DNA of 10,217 nt from JAOTYV01 sp964469835 (GCA_964469835.1 CAYYBI010000496.1:1-10217), one strand, 5' to 3'. Shown: positions 1-6,763, counted from the stretch's first letter. A program made the numbers and translations. Notes: generated by a model from the sequence alone, not told the origin.

Positions 1-344
1 GCTTCACCGCCGAACGCCTCTATGAGGTCGGCTTCCTTAACCGGCTGGTCGAGCCGGACGAGCTTTTGCCCACATCGTTCGAGATGGCCGAACACCTGCT
101 GACCCTGCCGCCCGCGTCCCGCGTCAACACGGTGTACATGATGCGGCAGATGCGCCCAAAGGTGGCGCCCGACCTCAGCCGCCTGGCCGACGCGCTGCAC
201 GAGCACGGCGACAAGAACGACCGCATGGAATCCCGCGCCGCCTTTGCCGAGAAACGCAAGCCCAACTTCAAGGGCTGGCTCAAGCCCGAGGACCGCTACA
301 ACATGCCGACGCTGGAGTCGGTGCGGGGCGATGGCGACGATTGA
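1..344 (+). CDS. Enoyl-CoA hydratase/isomerase (crotonase) family protein, C-terminal part
   Basis: The gene enters from the left edge; its reading frame starts at base 3 and leaves 113 residues before TGA. The visible start, FTAERLYEVGFLNRLVEPDE, matches the crotonase segment after the active site (A..AYEIGLVNEVV..DEL in the family), where the protein announces its trimer-forming C-terminal helices. Crotonases stabilise an enolate of a CoA thioester, for example hydrating enoyl-CoA in beta-oxidation. The N-terminal part with the oxyanion-hole residues is outside the window, so the exact reaction cannot be named. The tail (…KRKPNFKGWLKPEDRY…) is longer than in the shortest crotonases and is the kind seen in dehydratase or isomerase paralogues. 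The next gene begins inside its stop codon (TTGA), so the two are probably cotranscribed and translationally coupled. Confidence 0.85.
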   Translation, partial: FTAERLYEVGFLNRLVEPDELLPTSFEMAEHLLTLPPASRVNTVYMMRQMRPKVAPDLSRLADALHEHGDKNDRMESRAAFAEKRKPNFKGWLKPEDRYNMPTLESVRGDGDD

Positions 345-709
345 CCTACGACGACTTTAACGAATTCTGCCGCGCCCTCCCCGCCACCGTCCATGTGGTG
401 CAATGGGGCGGCGCCCAGGTTTGGAAGGTCGGCGGCAAGGTGTTTGCGATCGGCGGCTGGGGCGATGGCGAACCGGGGTATACCTTCAAGGTGTCCGACC
501 TCTCTTTCGAGATCATGAAAGACCAGCCCGGCCTGCACCCGGCGCCCTATCTCGCCGCGCGCGGCATGAAGTGGATTCAACACCATGCGCAACCGGGGCT
601 TTCGGATGCGGAGCTGAAAAACTATTTGCGCGAATCCCATCGCATCGTCGCGCGCGGATTGTCGAAAAAGAAGCAGCGGGAGTTAGGTCTCGAAGACCCG
701 GACGCGTAA
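341..709 (+). CDS. MmcQ/YjbR family protein (DUF419-type)
   Basis: This 122-residue protein matches the MmcQ/YjbR family in length and motifs: MTYDDFNEFC at the start, then HVVQWGGAQVWKVGGKVFA (about residues 18-36), GYTFKVSD (46-53) and GMKWIQ (75-80). The family has a CyaY-like double-wing fold and is often annotated as DNA-binding, but its biochemical role is not firmly established. I chose the TTG at 341 because there is no in-frame ATG or GTG nearby upstream and the family consensus begins exactly there. The start overlaps the crotonase stop by four bases (TTGA), which supports translational coupling and makes up for a weak Shine-Dalgarno sequence. The C-terminus is rich in Lys and Arg (SKKKQRELG), which fits nucleic-acid contact but does not prove it. 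Confidence 0.85.
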   Translation: MTYDDFNEFCRALPATVHVVQWGGAQVWKVGGKVFAIGGWGDGEPGYTFKVSDLSFEIMKDQPGLHPAPYLAARGMKWIQHHAQPGLSDAELKNYLRESHRIVARGLSKKKQRELGLEDPDA

Positions 710-788
710 AATCGGCCCATCCCCACCGGCTTGACGGCACGGCGCATCTGGGCCAATTGTCCAACCGTCCCATCGCCCGGAGCAGTTC

Positions 789-1679
789 ATGAGCATCCCG
801 TTCAATCGCGAGATCGAGTTCACCTATGGCAGGGTATCGGTGCTGACGCCGATGATCCGCCGCGTGATCGCCGAAAACCCCAGCCCCTACACCTTCAAGG
901 GCACCGGCACCTACATCATCGGCCGGGGCGAGGTGGCCGTGATCGATCCCGGCCCGCTGGACGAGGCCCATGTGGAGGCGCTGCTCTATGCGCTCAAGGG
1001 CGAGACGGTGACCCATATCCTGGTGACCCACACCCACCGCGATCATTCGCCGGCGGTCCGCCTGCTGCAGCCGGAGACGGACGCAAAGACCTATGGCTAC
1101 GGCCGGCACGGCGGCGACAAAAACCTGCCGCGGGTCGAGAGCGCGGATTTCGACTTCATGCCCGATGTCCTGCTGAAGGATGGCGATTTGGTGCAGGGCC
1201 GGGACTGGACCGTCGAGGCAGTGCACACGCCGGGGCACACCTCGAACCATCTGTGTTTCGCGCTGAAGGAGGAGGACACCCTGTTCAGCGGCGACCACGT
1301 GATGGGCTGGTCGACCACCGTGGTATCACCGCCGGACGGCGACATGGGCGCCTATATAAAATCGCTCGAAAAACTGCTGGCCCGCGACGACGGCACGCTG
1401 CTGCCGACCCATGGCAGCGCGATCGAGGACCCCAAGACCTACATGACCGCGTTGCTCGCGCATCGGATGAAGCGCGTGGAGCAGGTGGCGGAACAGGTTG
1501 CCGCCGGGCGGCAGACCATCGGCGAGATCGTCGATGCGATCTATATCGATCTGGATCCCCGGCTGCATGGCGGGGCGGCGCGCTCGGTCCTGTCGCATTT
1601 GATCCATCTGATCGACACCGGCCGCATCGCCTGCGACGGCGACCCGACGGAAGAGTCGGTTTATTCGATTGCCGGTTAG
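789..1679 (+). CDS. MBL-fold metallo-hydrolase, LACTB2-like
   Basis: A 296-residue metallo-beta-lactamase-fold hydrolase. The zinc ligands are complete: HTHRDH at 81-86 (H81, H83, D85, H86), H150 in PGHT, D169 in SGDH and H208 in PTHG. The region after about 215 (AHRMKRVEQV…TIGEIVDAIY…LSHLIHLIDTGRI) looks like the winged-helix tail of LACTB2-type proteins. Relatives act on RNA, thioesters or other esters, so the substrate is open; next to acyl-CoA genes a thioester hydrolase is as plausible as a nuclease. The ATG at 789 has GGAG at 779-782, six bases upstream, a good ribosome-binding site. The gene lies 79 bases after the previous one and converges on the MFS gene, with which it shares four bases at the stop codons. 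Confidence 0.92.
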   Translation: MSIPFNREIEFTYGRVSVLTPMIRRVIAENPSPYTFKGTGTYIIGRGEVAVIDPGPLDEAHVEALLYALKGETVTHILVTHTHRDHSPAVRLLQPETDAKTYGYGRHGGDKNLPRVESADFDFMPDVLLKDGDLVQGRDWTVEAVHTPGHTSNHLCFALKEEDTLFSGDHVMGWSTTVVSPPDGDMGAYIKSLEKLLARDDGTLLPTHGSAIEDPKTYMTALLAHRMKRVEQVAEQVAAGRQTIGEIVDAIYIDLDPRLHGGAARSVLSHLIHLIDTGRIACDGDPTEESVYSIAG

Positions 1680-2926
1680 TCGGGCGGCGGTTCCGCGAGG
1701 ATGCCCCGCGTGCGCTGTTCCCAACGCAGCGCGACCAGGAAGATAACCGCACACAACCCGGCACCGACCGAGAGCGGCACGACCAGGCCGAGACGATCGG
1801 CCGCCCAACCCATGAGCAGCGCGCCGAGCGCGGGTAATCCGCGCAGCGTCAGGCCGTTCAGGCTGAGCACGCGGCCCCGCAACCGGTTATCGACGGCAAC
1901 CTGAATCATCGTGATCGAGCCGACGCCGCCGGTGCTCATCGCGAAACCGAACGCGGTGAAGGCCAGCAGCCCGATCCAGAAAAACTCGGTGCCTACCAGC
2001 ACGAAGACGCTGACCGAGGCAAGCAGCAGGCTGAAGACGATGTTGCGGACAAGCCCGTCGACATGGCCGCGCTTGGCGAGCCACAAGCCGGCGGCGAGGG
2101 CGCCCACGCCGCGCGCCGCCGTGAGCATCGCCAACCCCGCCGCCCCCTTTGCGTAGAGCAGTTCCGAGACCGCAGGCAACAATTCGTTGACCGGGCGGAC
2201 CAGCAACGACATTGCCAACGACATCAGCAGCAGCGGCCCGATCAGGCGATGCCCGCGGACGTAGCGCACCCCCACCAGCAGGTCGACCAGCACCCGGCGG
2301 CGCCGGCCACGGCCCCCGGCCGGTTCCGGCAGCCGAATCCGGCTCAACGCGAACAGCACGCAGAGGAAGCTGACCGCGTTGATGGCGAAGGCCGGCGTCA
2401 CGCCGTAGCCGGCGATCACCACCCCGGCGATGGCGGGCCCGGTGAAGCGGGCCACATTGAAGACGACCGAATTGAGCGCGACAGCCGAGGTCATGTCTTC
2501 CGCCCGCACCAGGCTCGGCACCAGCGATTGCCGCGCCGGCTGGTTGAGGCCGCTGATCACACCGAGCACCAGGGTGAGCAGGAGCAGCAGGTCGATCGTG
2601 ATGAGATCGTAAGCCGTCAACAGGAACAGGACCGAGGCCTGCACCGCCGACAACGCCTGACACACGAAGACCAGCCGCAGCCGGTTCACCCGATCCGCGA
2701 GCACACCCGCAAACGGGCCGATGAACACCACGGGGAACAGATCCGCCGCGGCGACCGCGCCGACCCAGAAGACAGATTCGGTCAGCGACCAAGACAGCCA
2801 GCCCACCGCGAGCCGCTGCACCCACAGACCGGTATGGCTGAACGCGATGCCGGCGGTGTAGATCGCATAATTGCGGTTGCGCAAGGCGCGCCCGATTGCG
2901 CTGAAATCAGCCCAGCCCTTGGCCAT
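1676..2926 (-). CDS. MFS transporter (MFS_3 / EntS-like exporter type)
   Basis: A 416-residue integral membrane protein with about 12 hydrophobic segments. The first runs from about residue 20, and a cytoplasmic loop rich in Arg (GGRGRRRR, about 204-211) sits between the two six-helix halves. Motif A of the major facilitator superfamily is clear at about 70-84 (GPFAGVLADRVNRLR). QPARQSLVPSLV (129-140) and LRGRVLSLNGL (349-359) are hallmarks of the MFS_3 group that includes the enterobactin exporter EntS and many drug exporters. It probably exports a small molecule across the inner membrane by proton antiport; the substrate is unknown. The ATG at 2926 has only a weak upstream GGGA, about 14 bases away. 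It is divergent from the outer-membrane protein gene. A decayed copy of its first 25 codons lies at 4222-4315. Confidence 0.9.
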   Translation of the reverse strand: MAKGWADFSAIGRALRNRNYAIYTAGIAFSHTGLWVQRLAVGWLSWSLTESVFWVGAVAAADLFPVVFIGPFAGVLADRVNRLRLVFVCQALSAVQASVLFLLTAYDLITIDLLLLLTLVLGVISGLNQPARQSLVPSLVRAEDMTSAVALNSVVFNVARFTGPAIAGVVIAGYGVTPAFAINAVSFLCVLFALSRIRLPEPAGGRGRRRRVLVDLLVGVRYVRGHRLIGPLLLMSLAMSLLVRPVNELLPAVSELLYAKGAAGLAMLTAARGVGALAAGLWLAKRGHVDGLVRNIVFSLLLASVSVFVLVGTEFFWIGLLAFTAFGFAMSTGGVGSITMIQVAVDNRLRGRVLSLNGLTLRGLPALGALLMGWAADRLGLVVPLSVGAGLCAVIFLVALRWEQRTRGILAEPPPD

Positions 2927-2988
2927 CGATGCTTATTGTCCCAGGATTAGAAGTCGCGCGGATCTGCACTCCAGAGAAACGGAGCCGG

Positions 2989-3018
2989 TTGCATCAGAAA
3001 ACCGTTAAAACGTAATAT
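2989..3018 (+). promoter_or_regulatory. Possible promoter for the outer-membrane protein gene
   Basis: TTGCAT (2989-2994) and TAATAT (3013-3018) are separated by 18 bases and lie 51 bases before the GTG start at 3069. The match to the sigma-70 consensus is partial (3/6 and 4/6), and the stretch is one of the few A+T-rich ones in the 142-base gap between the divergent genes. This is a pattern call only. Confidence 0.25.
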
Positions 3019-3068
3019 CAAGAATTGAAGCCATACACTCTCTCACTCTTCCAGAAAATGCGCGAAAG

Positions 3069-4040
3069 GTGTTGAAGCTGCACATTCCCGAATGTCGCCG
3101 CAGTGTTTCCTTGCTTATCTGCGGGTGGTGCCTGCTGTTTCCGCTTGTGGCGTTAGCCGCCGCGCTTTCATCGGCGGCACCCTGCCATTCGCAAGAGCTT
3201 GATCCGCGGCGGTGGAGCCATTTGCCCACCGGACTCAACTTTGCCGGAATAGGGTACGCCTATTCCGAGTCCGATATATCGGACAGTCCCGCCCTTCGCC
3301 TCGAAGATGTCGAATCGGAAGTGCACACTTGGCTGCTTAAATATATCCGAACCTTTAATCTGCTCGAAAAATCGGTCCGCGTAGATCTGACGCAGGGGTA
3401 TCAGAAAGGGCACTGGTCCGGCATGCTCGACGGCGCGGCGGCGGAGACGGATCGCGAGGGTTGGACCGACAGCATTGCGCGACTTTCCATCAACCTCTAT
3501 GGGCCGCCGCCCCTCACCGGCAAAGCATATGCGGACTATCGGGCAAAAACCGATGTGACGACGATTGTCGGTGCCGCGGTCGCCGTACATTTTCCGACAG
3601 GCGAATATATGAGTGAAAAACTGATAAACCTGGGAACCAACCGGTTCACGATCCGTCCCCAGTTCGGCGTCGTCCACGAACGCGGAAACTGGACGATGGA
3701 GGCGGGAGCCTCAGCGTGGATATTTACCGATAATGATAATTTCTTCGGTGGCAGCAAGTTGGAGAATGAACCGCTTTACGTCCTCCAAAGCCATCTGATC
3801 TACACTTGGGATATGGGCTTCTGGATCGGGGCAGGCGCGGGATACGCCTTTGGCAAACGATCGACAATCGATGGTGTCGAGAAAGACGACCGCAAGGAGA
3901 TTAAAGGGTGGTCGCTGAGCGCCGGCTATCCGATCACACGGGACTGGGGCGTAAAGGTTGGCTACGTCGGCAGGCGTCGGATGTCGAATACCGGCTCCGA
4001 TAACGACACCTTTGCTATCGGGATCGTACATTTTTGGTGA
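3069..4040 (+). CDS. Outer-membrane beta-barrel protein, Phenol_MetA_deg ('transporter') family
   Basis: A 323-residue exported protein. The N-terminus has an Arg-containing n-region and a hydrophobic core (about 13-33, SLLICGW…LVALAAAL), with signal cleavage likely between 37 and 42. The mature part begins ELDPRRWSHLPTGLNFAGIG, typical of the Phenol_MetA_deg group of putative outer-membrane channels found with aromatic or hydrocarbon catabolism genes. Family-like stretches follow: VHFPTGEYMSEKLINLGTNR (173-192), FTDNDNFFGG (219-228) and a C-terminal HFW, the aromatic end expected of an outer-membrane barrel. It may let hydrophobic substrates through the outer membrane, but this is inferred from the family. 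The start is uncertain: GTG at 3069 or TTG at 3072, with GAAAGG (3064-3069) too close for a textbook site and no in-frame ATG nearby. It is divergent from the MFS exporter, with which it could share regulation. Confidence 0.82.
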   Translation: MLKLHIPECRRSVSLLICGWCLLFPLVALAAALSSAAPCHSQELDPRRWSHLPTGLNFAGIGYAYSESDISDSPALRLEDVESEVHTWLLKYIRTFNLLEKSVRVDLTQGYQKGHWSGMLDGAAAETDREGWTDSIARLSINLYGPPPLTGKAYADYRAKTDVTTIVGAAVAVHFPTGEYMSEKLINLGTNRFTIRPQFGVVHERGNWTMEAGASAWIFTDNDNFFGGSKLENEPLYVLQSHLIYTWDMGFWIGAGAGYAFGKRSTIDGVEKDDRKEIKGWSLSAGYPITRDWGVKVGYVGRRRMSNTGSDNDTFAIGIVHFW

Positions 4041-4221
4041 ACTTCGCTGCGCACGGTCGGAGAGGATGTGCACGCTCGTACGGTTGAATGACGGCTGAAA
4101 CTGCCATTCGGCGCGCGGCGTAACGCGGTTCTTCCTCACAAATGACGCGAGTGTTAACGGAGCGTCGGAAATGTCCGCTCTTGGCCGATGCGGAGCCGGT
4201 TTTTAGATTCTTGATCGATTG
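4041..4221. other. Non-coding stretch between the outer-membrane protein gene and the MFS relic
   Basis: No convincing gene was found in these 181 bases. They include TCCGC (4174-4178) and GCGGA (4190-4194), an inverted pair with an 11-base loop, followed after a few bases by TTTTT (about 4200-4204). This could end transcription of the upstream gene, though the T-run is not directly attached to the stem. The words around 4170-4194 (ATGTCCGCTCTTGGCCGA) recall a short intergenic element I associate with alphaproteobacterial genomes; I could not compare copies here. Confidence 0.3.
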
Positions 4222-4315
4222 AGGCAGTGTAGATAGCACACTGCCGATTGCGTAAGGCGCGCACGATCGCGCTAAAATTCGGTCCAGCCCTTGGCGATCG
4301 AAGTTTGCCGTCCCA
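4222..4315 (-). pseudogene. Decayed 5' fragment of an MFS exporter gene (partial duplicate of the 2926-end)
   Basis: Aligned by hand with 2852-2942, about 70 of 89 positions match with one single-base indel. Read on the minus strand, it gives AKGWTEF, then after a one-base slip SAIVRALRNRQCAIYTA, against MAKGWADFSAIGRALRNRNYAIYTA in the intact exporter (19 of 25 residues the same). The start codon has become ATC, an extra T in the run of T's shifts the frame, and a TAG follows in the original frame. Similarity ends abruptly after about 25 codons, and weaker similarity may continue into the leader (to about 4335). The fragment is therefore a relic that cannot make protein. It lies directly beyond the 3' end of the SDR gene, in the same orientation, so an SDR-MFS gene pair may once have existed here. 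Confidence 0.8.
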
Positions 4316-4371
4316 AGGGAAAAAATCGCTCGGCTTCAAATACTCTGTTGTTCGGACACGCGCATACCGGA

Positions 4372-5163
4372 TCAGTAATTCACCGACATCGCGGAACCGC
4401 CGTCCACGGCGATCGACTGACCGGTAATGATATCCGCCAGCGGCGAGCAGAAGAACAAGGCGGCCGCGGCGATATCCTCCGGCTGGATCAACCGGCCCAG
4501 GGGAATTTCCGCGATGGATTGCTTCTTGATCTCTTCCAGGCTGACCTTGGCGTCCCGCGCGCGGCGTTCCATGTTGGCCATCATCCGGTCCGTCGCGGTG
4601 GTTCCCGGGTGGACGCAGTTGACGGTGATGTTGTGCCGCCCCACATGGCCGGCGAACTGCTTGGTGAAGTTGGCGACGCCCGCATTGACGATCCCGTTGG
4701 TCATGCGCAAGGGCGCGGTGATCCGCGCCGTCATGCCGCCGACATTGACGATGCGGCCCCAGCCCTGCTCCTTCATGAAGGGGAGGACTTCGCGCGCGCA
4801 CCGGATATAGGCCATCAGCTTGACGTCGAGATGATGACGCCAATGATCGTCGGTCTGTTCGTCGAAGGGCGCGCTCAACGACATCACCGCATTGTTGACC
4901 AGGATATCCACGCGCCCGGCCGCCGCCGCGGCCTCGCGCACGAACCGCTGGATGTTCTCGAGCTGGCTGACATCCGCCTGGATCGGCCATGCCTGCACGC
5001 CATGGGCGCGGATTTCCTCGGCGGTCGCTTCGAGCGTTTCGGGCGTACGCCCGCACAGCGCAACGCTCGCCCCCTGCGCCGCCAGTCCTAAGGAAATCGC
5101 CTTGCCGATTCCCCGGCCTCCACCGGTCACCAGCGCCACCCGATCCTGCAAACCAAATTCCAT
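4372..5163 (-). CDS. Atypical SDR-fold protein lacking the catalytic tetrad
   Basis: A 263-residue protein of the classical short-chain dehydrogenase/reductase length and order. The cofactor motif TGGGRGIG is at 13-20, D64 of the ADV motif and NNA at 90-92 are present, and the C-terminal GQSIAVDGGS (248-257) is intact, so a Rossmann fold that binds NAD(P) is expected. The catalytic positions are not conserved: alignment to N-S-Y-K gives K115, G143 (in NVGGMT), N156 and N160 (TNGIVNAGVANFTK where YxxxK is usual). It is therefore either not a normal dehydrogenase or uses other residues. I chose the ATG at 5163 because GGAGG (5171-5175) sits seven bases upstream; an in-frame TTG at 5196 would add 11 residues without a comparable site. 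The gene is convergent with the outer-membrane protein gene across the MFS relic, and its codons are GC-rich like the flanks. Confidence 0.88.
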   Translation of the reverse strand: MEFGLQDRVALVTGGGRGIGKAISLGLAAQGASVALCGRTPETLEATAEEIRAHGVQAWPIQADVSQLENIQRFVREAAAAAGRVDILVNNAVMSLSAPFDEQTDDHWRHHLDVKLMAYIRCAREVLPFMKEQGWGRIVNVGGMTARITAPLRMTNGIVNAGVANFTKQFAGHVGRHNITVNCVHPGTTATDRMMANMERRARDAKVSLEEIKKQSIAEIPLGRLIQPEDIAAAALFFCSPLADIITGQSIAVDGGSAMSVNY

Positions 5164-5170
5164 CACCAAG

Positions 5171-5175
5171 CCTCC
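5171..5175 (-). promoter_or_regulatory. Ribosome-binding site deciding the SDR start
   Basis: On the minus strand GGAGG is followed by a seven-base spacer and ATG at 5163. This strong site lies inside the longer open frame that begins at TTG 5196, so the shorter start is preferred. Confidence 0.8.
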
Positions 5176-5258
5176 GAATTCAAAATATGAAATCAAATAA
5201 AGCGCGCCGCAGAATGAACCACGGACGTGCGTCGGTCTACTCCAGCAGGAATTTTAGA

Positions 5259-5275
5259 GGTCGCATTGGGTCGCA
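5259..5275. repeat. Tandem GGTCGCA half-sites, 10 bases apart
   Basis: GGTCGCA occurs at 5259-5265 and again at 5269-5275, a spacing of one DNA helical turn, in the gap between the divergent SDR and SIR2 genes. Such spacing suits two protein monomers on the same face of the helix, but the units are short and chance is possible. Confidence 0.3.
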
Positions 5276-5368
5276 GGACAGCCGCTTGGAAACTTGAAAC
5301 AGGTATTTTCCGGCGATGTTTCTGACGTGTGAAATTGCTGTACCAATTTGATCTCGCGGCTTTACTGT

Positions 5369-5400
5369 CATAGCGATTCAAAATTCAAGTCATCGCTATG
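5369..5400. promoter_or_regulatory. Perfect 9-bp inverted repeat before the SIR2-like gene
   Basis: CATAGCGAT (5369-5377) and ATCGCTATG (5392-5400) are exact reverse complements separated by 14 mostly A/T bases. The right arm ends 14 bases before the SIR2 ATG at 5415 and only a few bases before its likely ribosome-binding sequence CGGGAA (about 5405-5410). As DNA it could be an operator for a dimeric repressor; as RNA it could fold into a hairpin next to the ribosome site. The sequence does not decide between the two. Confidence 0.6.
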
Positions 5401-5414
5401 GCTTCGGGAAACCA

Positions 5415-6611
5415 ATGACAAAGACCGATACAATTCCTGCCTTCCTCTTTGGTGCTGGTGCATCAATTCCAGGTGGCTTTCCGTCGACGGATCAATTGAC
5501 AAAGAAAATCTTGTCCGGAGGTGGGATCTTCCGCCATACGGACGAAAGTTACTACTTTGGAAATCAAAGTAGCTGTAGGGCCCCCTACGACCAATATGTC
5601 CCATCAATCGCTGAGGCACTTCGAAAGGTTAAAGATGAGATAGATCCGTTCCTACTCGAGCGCCGAGGATCACCCGCGAATTACGAGGATATTGCCTATG
5701 TCCTCGGTCAAATTTCAGACTGTGAATTGGGGGAAATTGAGAATCCCGCCATCTCCCCATTCATCGACAAGATCGAACCCATCCTCACCCCATGCCTGAA
5801 TGGTCTGGAACTATGTAATCCAACACTCGGCGCGTTAGCCACTGAGGCCGGCAACTATGTGAGCGATGTCGTTTATCATATGCTCACCCGGCCAGCCGGC
5901 AAATTCGATCACCTGGATAGTTTGTATTCTCTGATTTCGTCCTGTTCTCAAGAATCGTCAATAATTGCAACACTAAACCATGACCGACACCTTGAGAATT
6001 TTCTCAAAGACAAATTTAAACGCTTGTGTGATGGATTTGGAGACAGCGTCAATGATGTTCGATATTGGACCGGATACCGAGACTCGCGAACCATCAAGAC
6101 AATAAAATATTTTAAGCTCCATGGGTCTGTCGATTGGTTTAACTTTCGGCCTGAAGGATCAAATTCCTTTTATGATGACCGGGTAGGTGTCCTCATTGGT
6201 AGCGACCCGGAGCACACGAAATCATCAGACGGGCAAGACCAGACTTGTCCCGAGGGTCGTCCCATATTGGCGATTGGCACATTCAACAAATATGTGACCT
6301 ACACGTCAGATCCGTTCGCCAATATCCATCGTGCATGGCGTTCCGCAATGAAGATGTCAGATCGGTTGGTTGTTTGCGGATACGGATTTGGAGACAAAGG
6401 TATCAACACCCAAATAATTGAATGGGTTTACGGCGAAACAGGTCGCCGACTTCTTATAATTTCTCCACAAATTCAATGTCTCAAAAACACAGCCAGAGGG
6501 GCAATTGCGGGCAAGTGGGACGGTTGGTCTCAAAAAGGTGTTCTAGACACAATTGAAAGCAAACTTGAGAATGTTTCGGTTGATCAACTAAAGTCTTTCT
6601 TTTTTCGATAA
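5415..6611 (+). CDS. Standalone SIR2-like (SIR2_2 type) protein, probable defence NADase
   Basis: A 398-residue protein with the SIR2-like signatures in order: FGAGAS at 12-17 (nucleotide-binding loop), TLNHDRHLE at 186-194 (N188, D190), KLHGSVDW at 234-241 (H236) and CGYGFGDKGIN at 321-331. The Asn and His correspond to the catalytic pair of anti-phage SIR2 NADases such as ThsA, in which NAD+ is cleaved on infection. There is no signal peptide or membrane segment, so it is presumably cytosolic. No second recognised domain or adjacent partner gene (Argonaute, TIR or HerA) is visible; the region at about 40-170 may be a family-specific insert or sensor. The ATG at 5415 follows GGGAA at about 5406-5410, and no in-frame earlier ATG was seen. 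Codon and base use are clearly more A+T-rich than in the flanking SDR and thioesterase genes, which suggests horizontal acquisition. NADase activity is inferred from the family, not shown. Confidence 0.85.
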   Translation: MTKTDTIPAFLFGAGASIPGGFPSTDQLTKKILSGGGIFRHTDESYYFGNQSSCRAPYDQYVPSIAEALRKVKDEIDPFLLERRGSPANYEDIAYVLGQISDCELGEIENPAISPFIDKIEPILTPCLNGLELCNPTLGALATEAGNYVSDVVYHMLTRPAGKFDHLDSLYSLISSCSQESSIIATLNHDRHLENFLKDKFKRLCDGFGDSVNDVRYWTGYRDSRTIKTIKYFKLHGSVDWFNFRPEGSNSFYDDRVGVLIGSDPEHTKSSDGQDQTCPEGRPILAIGTFNKYVTYTSDPFANIHRAWRSAMKMSDRLVVCGYGFGDKGINTQIIEWVYGETGRRLLIISPQIQCLKNTARGAIAGKWDGWSQKGVLDTIESKLENVSVDQLKSFFFR

Positions 6612-6656
6612 GGGTACCAGCACAGCAATTGATTCGGGGCACATCCATCTCTCTGA

Positions 6657-6685
6657 CAACATGGTGGCTGGCATCTCGCATGTTG
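6657..6685. repeat. Inverted repeat after the SIR2-like gene
   Basis: CAACATG (6657-6663) and CATGTTG (6679-6685) are exact reverse complements with a 15-base loop, starting 45 bases after the SIR2 stop codon. There is no T-run behind it, so it is not a classic rho-independent terminator. A smaller stem, CGTTC/GAACG, occurs at 6714-6728. Confidence 0.35.
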
Positions 6686-6763
6686 GTATTCTAGTTAAGA
6701 GCCGAAGAGCTATCGTTCCCGAAGAACGTACAAATTTCTTCGATATTGGTTAGTTGAGTTGAT

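Noticed and set aside
513..1298. 261-codon minus-strand open frame opposite the MmcQ and MBL genes
   Set aside because: Antisense to two well-supported genes; no recognisable motif.
731..1837. Long plus-strand open frame (368 codons) over the MBL gene and beyond
   Set aside because: Out of frame with the MBL gene; its product is Arg/Pro/Gly-rich with no family motif, typical of a GC-rich shadow.
2063..2950. 295-codon plus-strand open frame antisense to the MFS gene
   Set aside because: Rich in Arg, His, Gln and Pro; the minus strand codes a clear 12-segment transporter.
4154..5056. 300-codon minus-strand open frame overlapping the SDR gene in another frame
   Set aside because: Its N-terminal two thirds are a shadow of the SDR gene; only its tail is meaningful, because it reads through the exporter relic.
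4291..5091. 266-codon plus-strand open frame antisense to the SDR gene
   Set aside because: No family motifs; the SDR gene on the minus strand has a strong ribosome site and conserved motifs.
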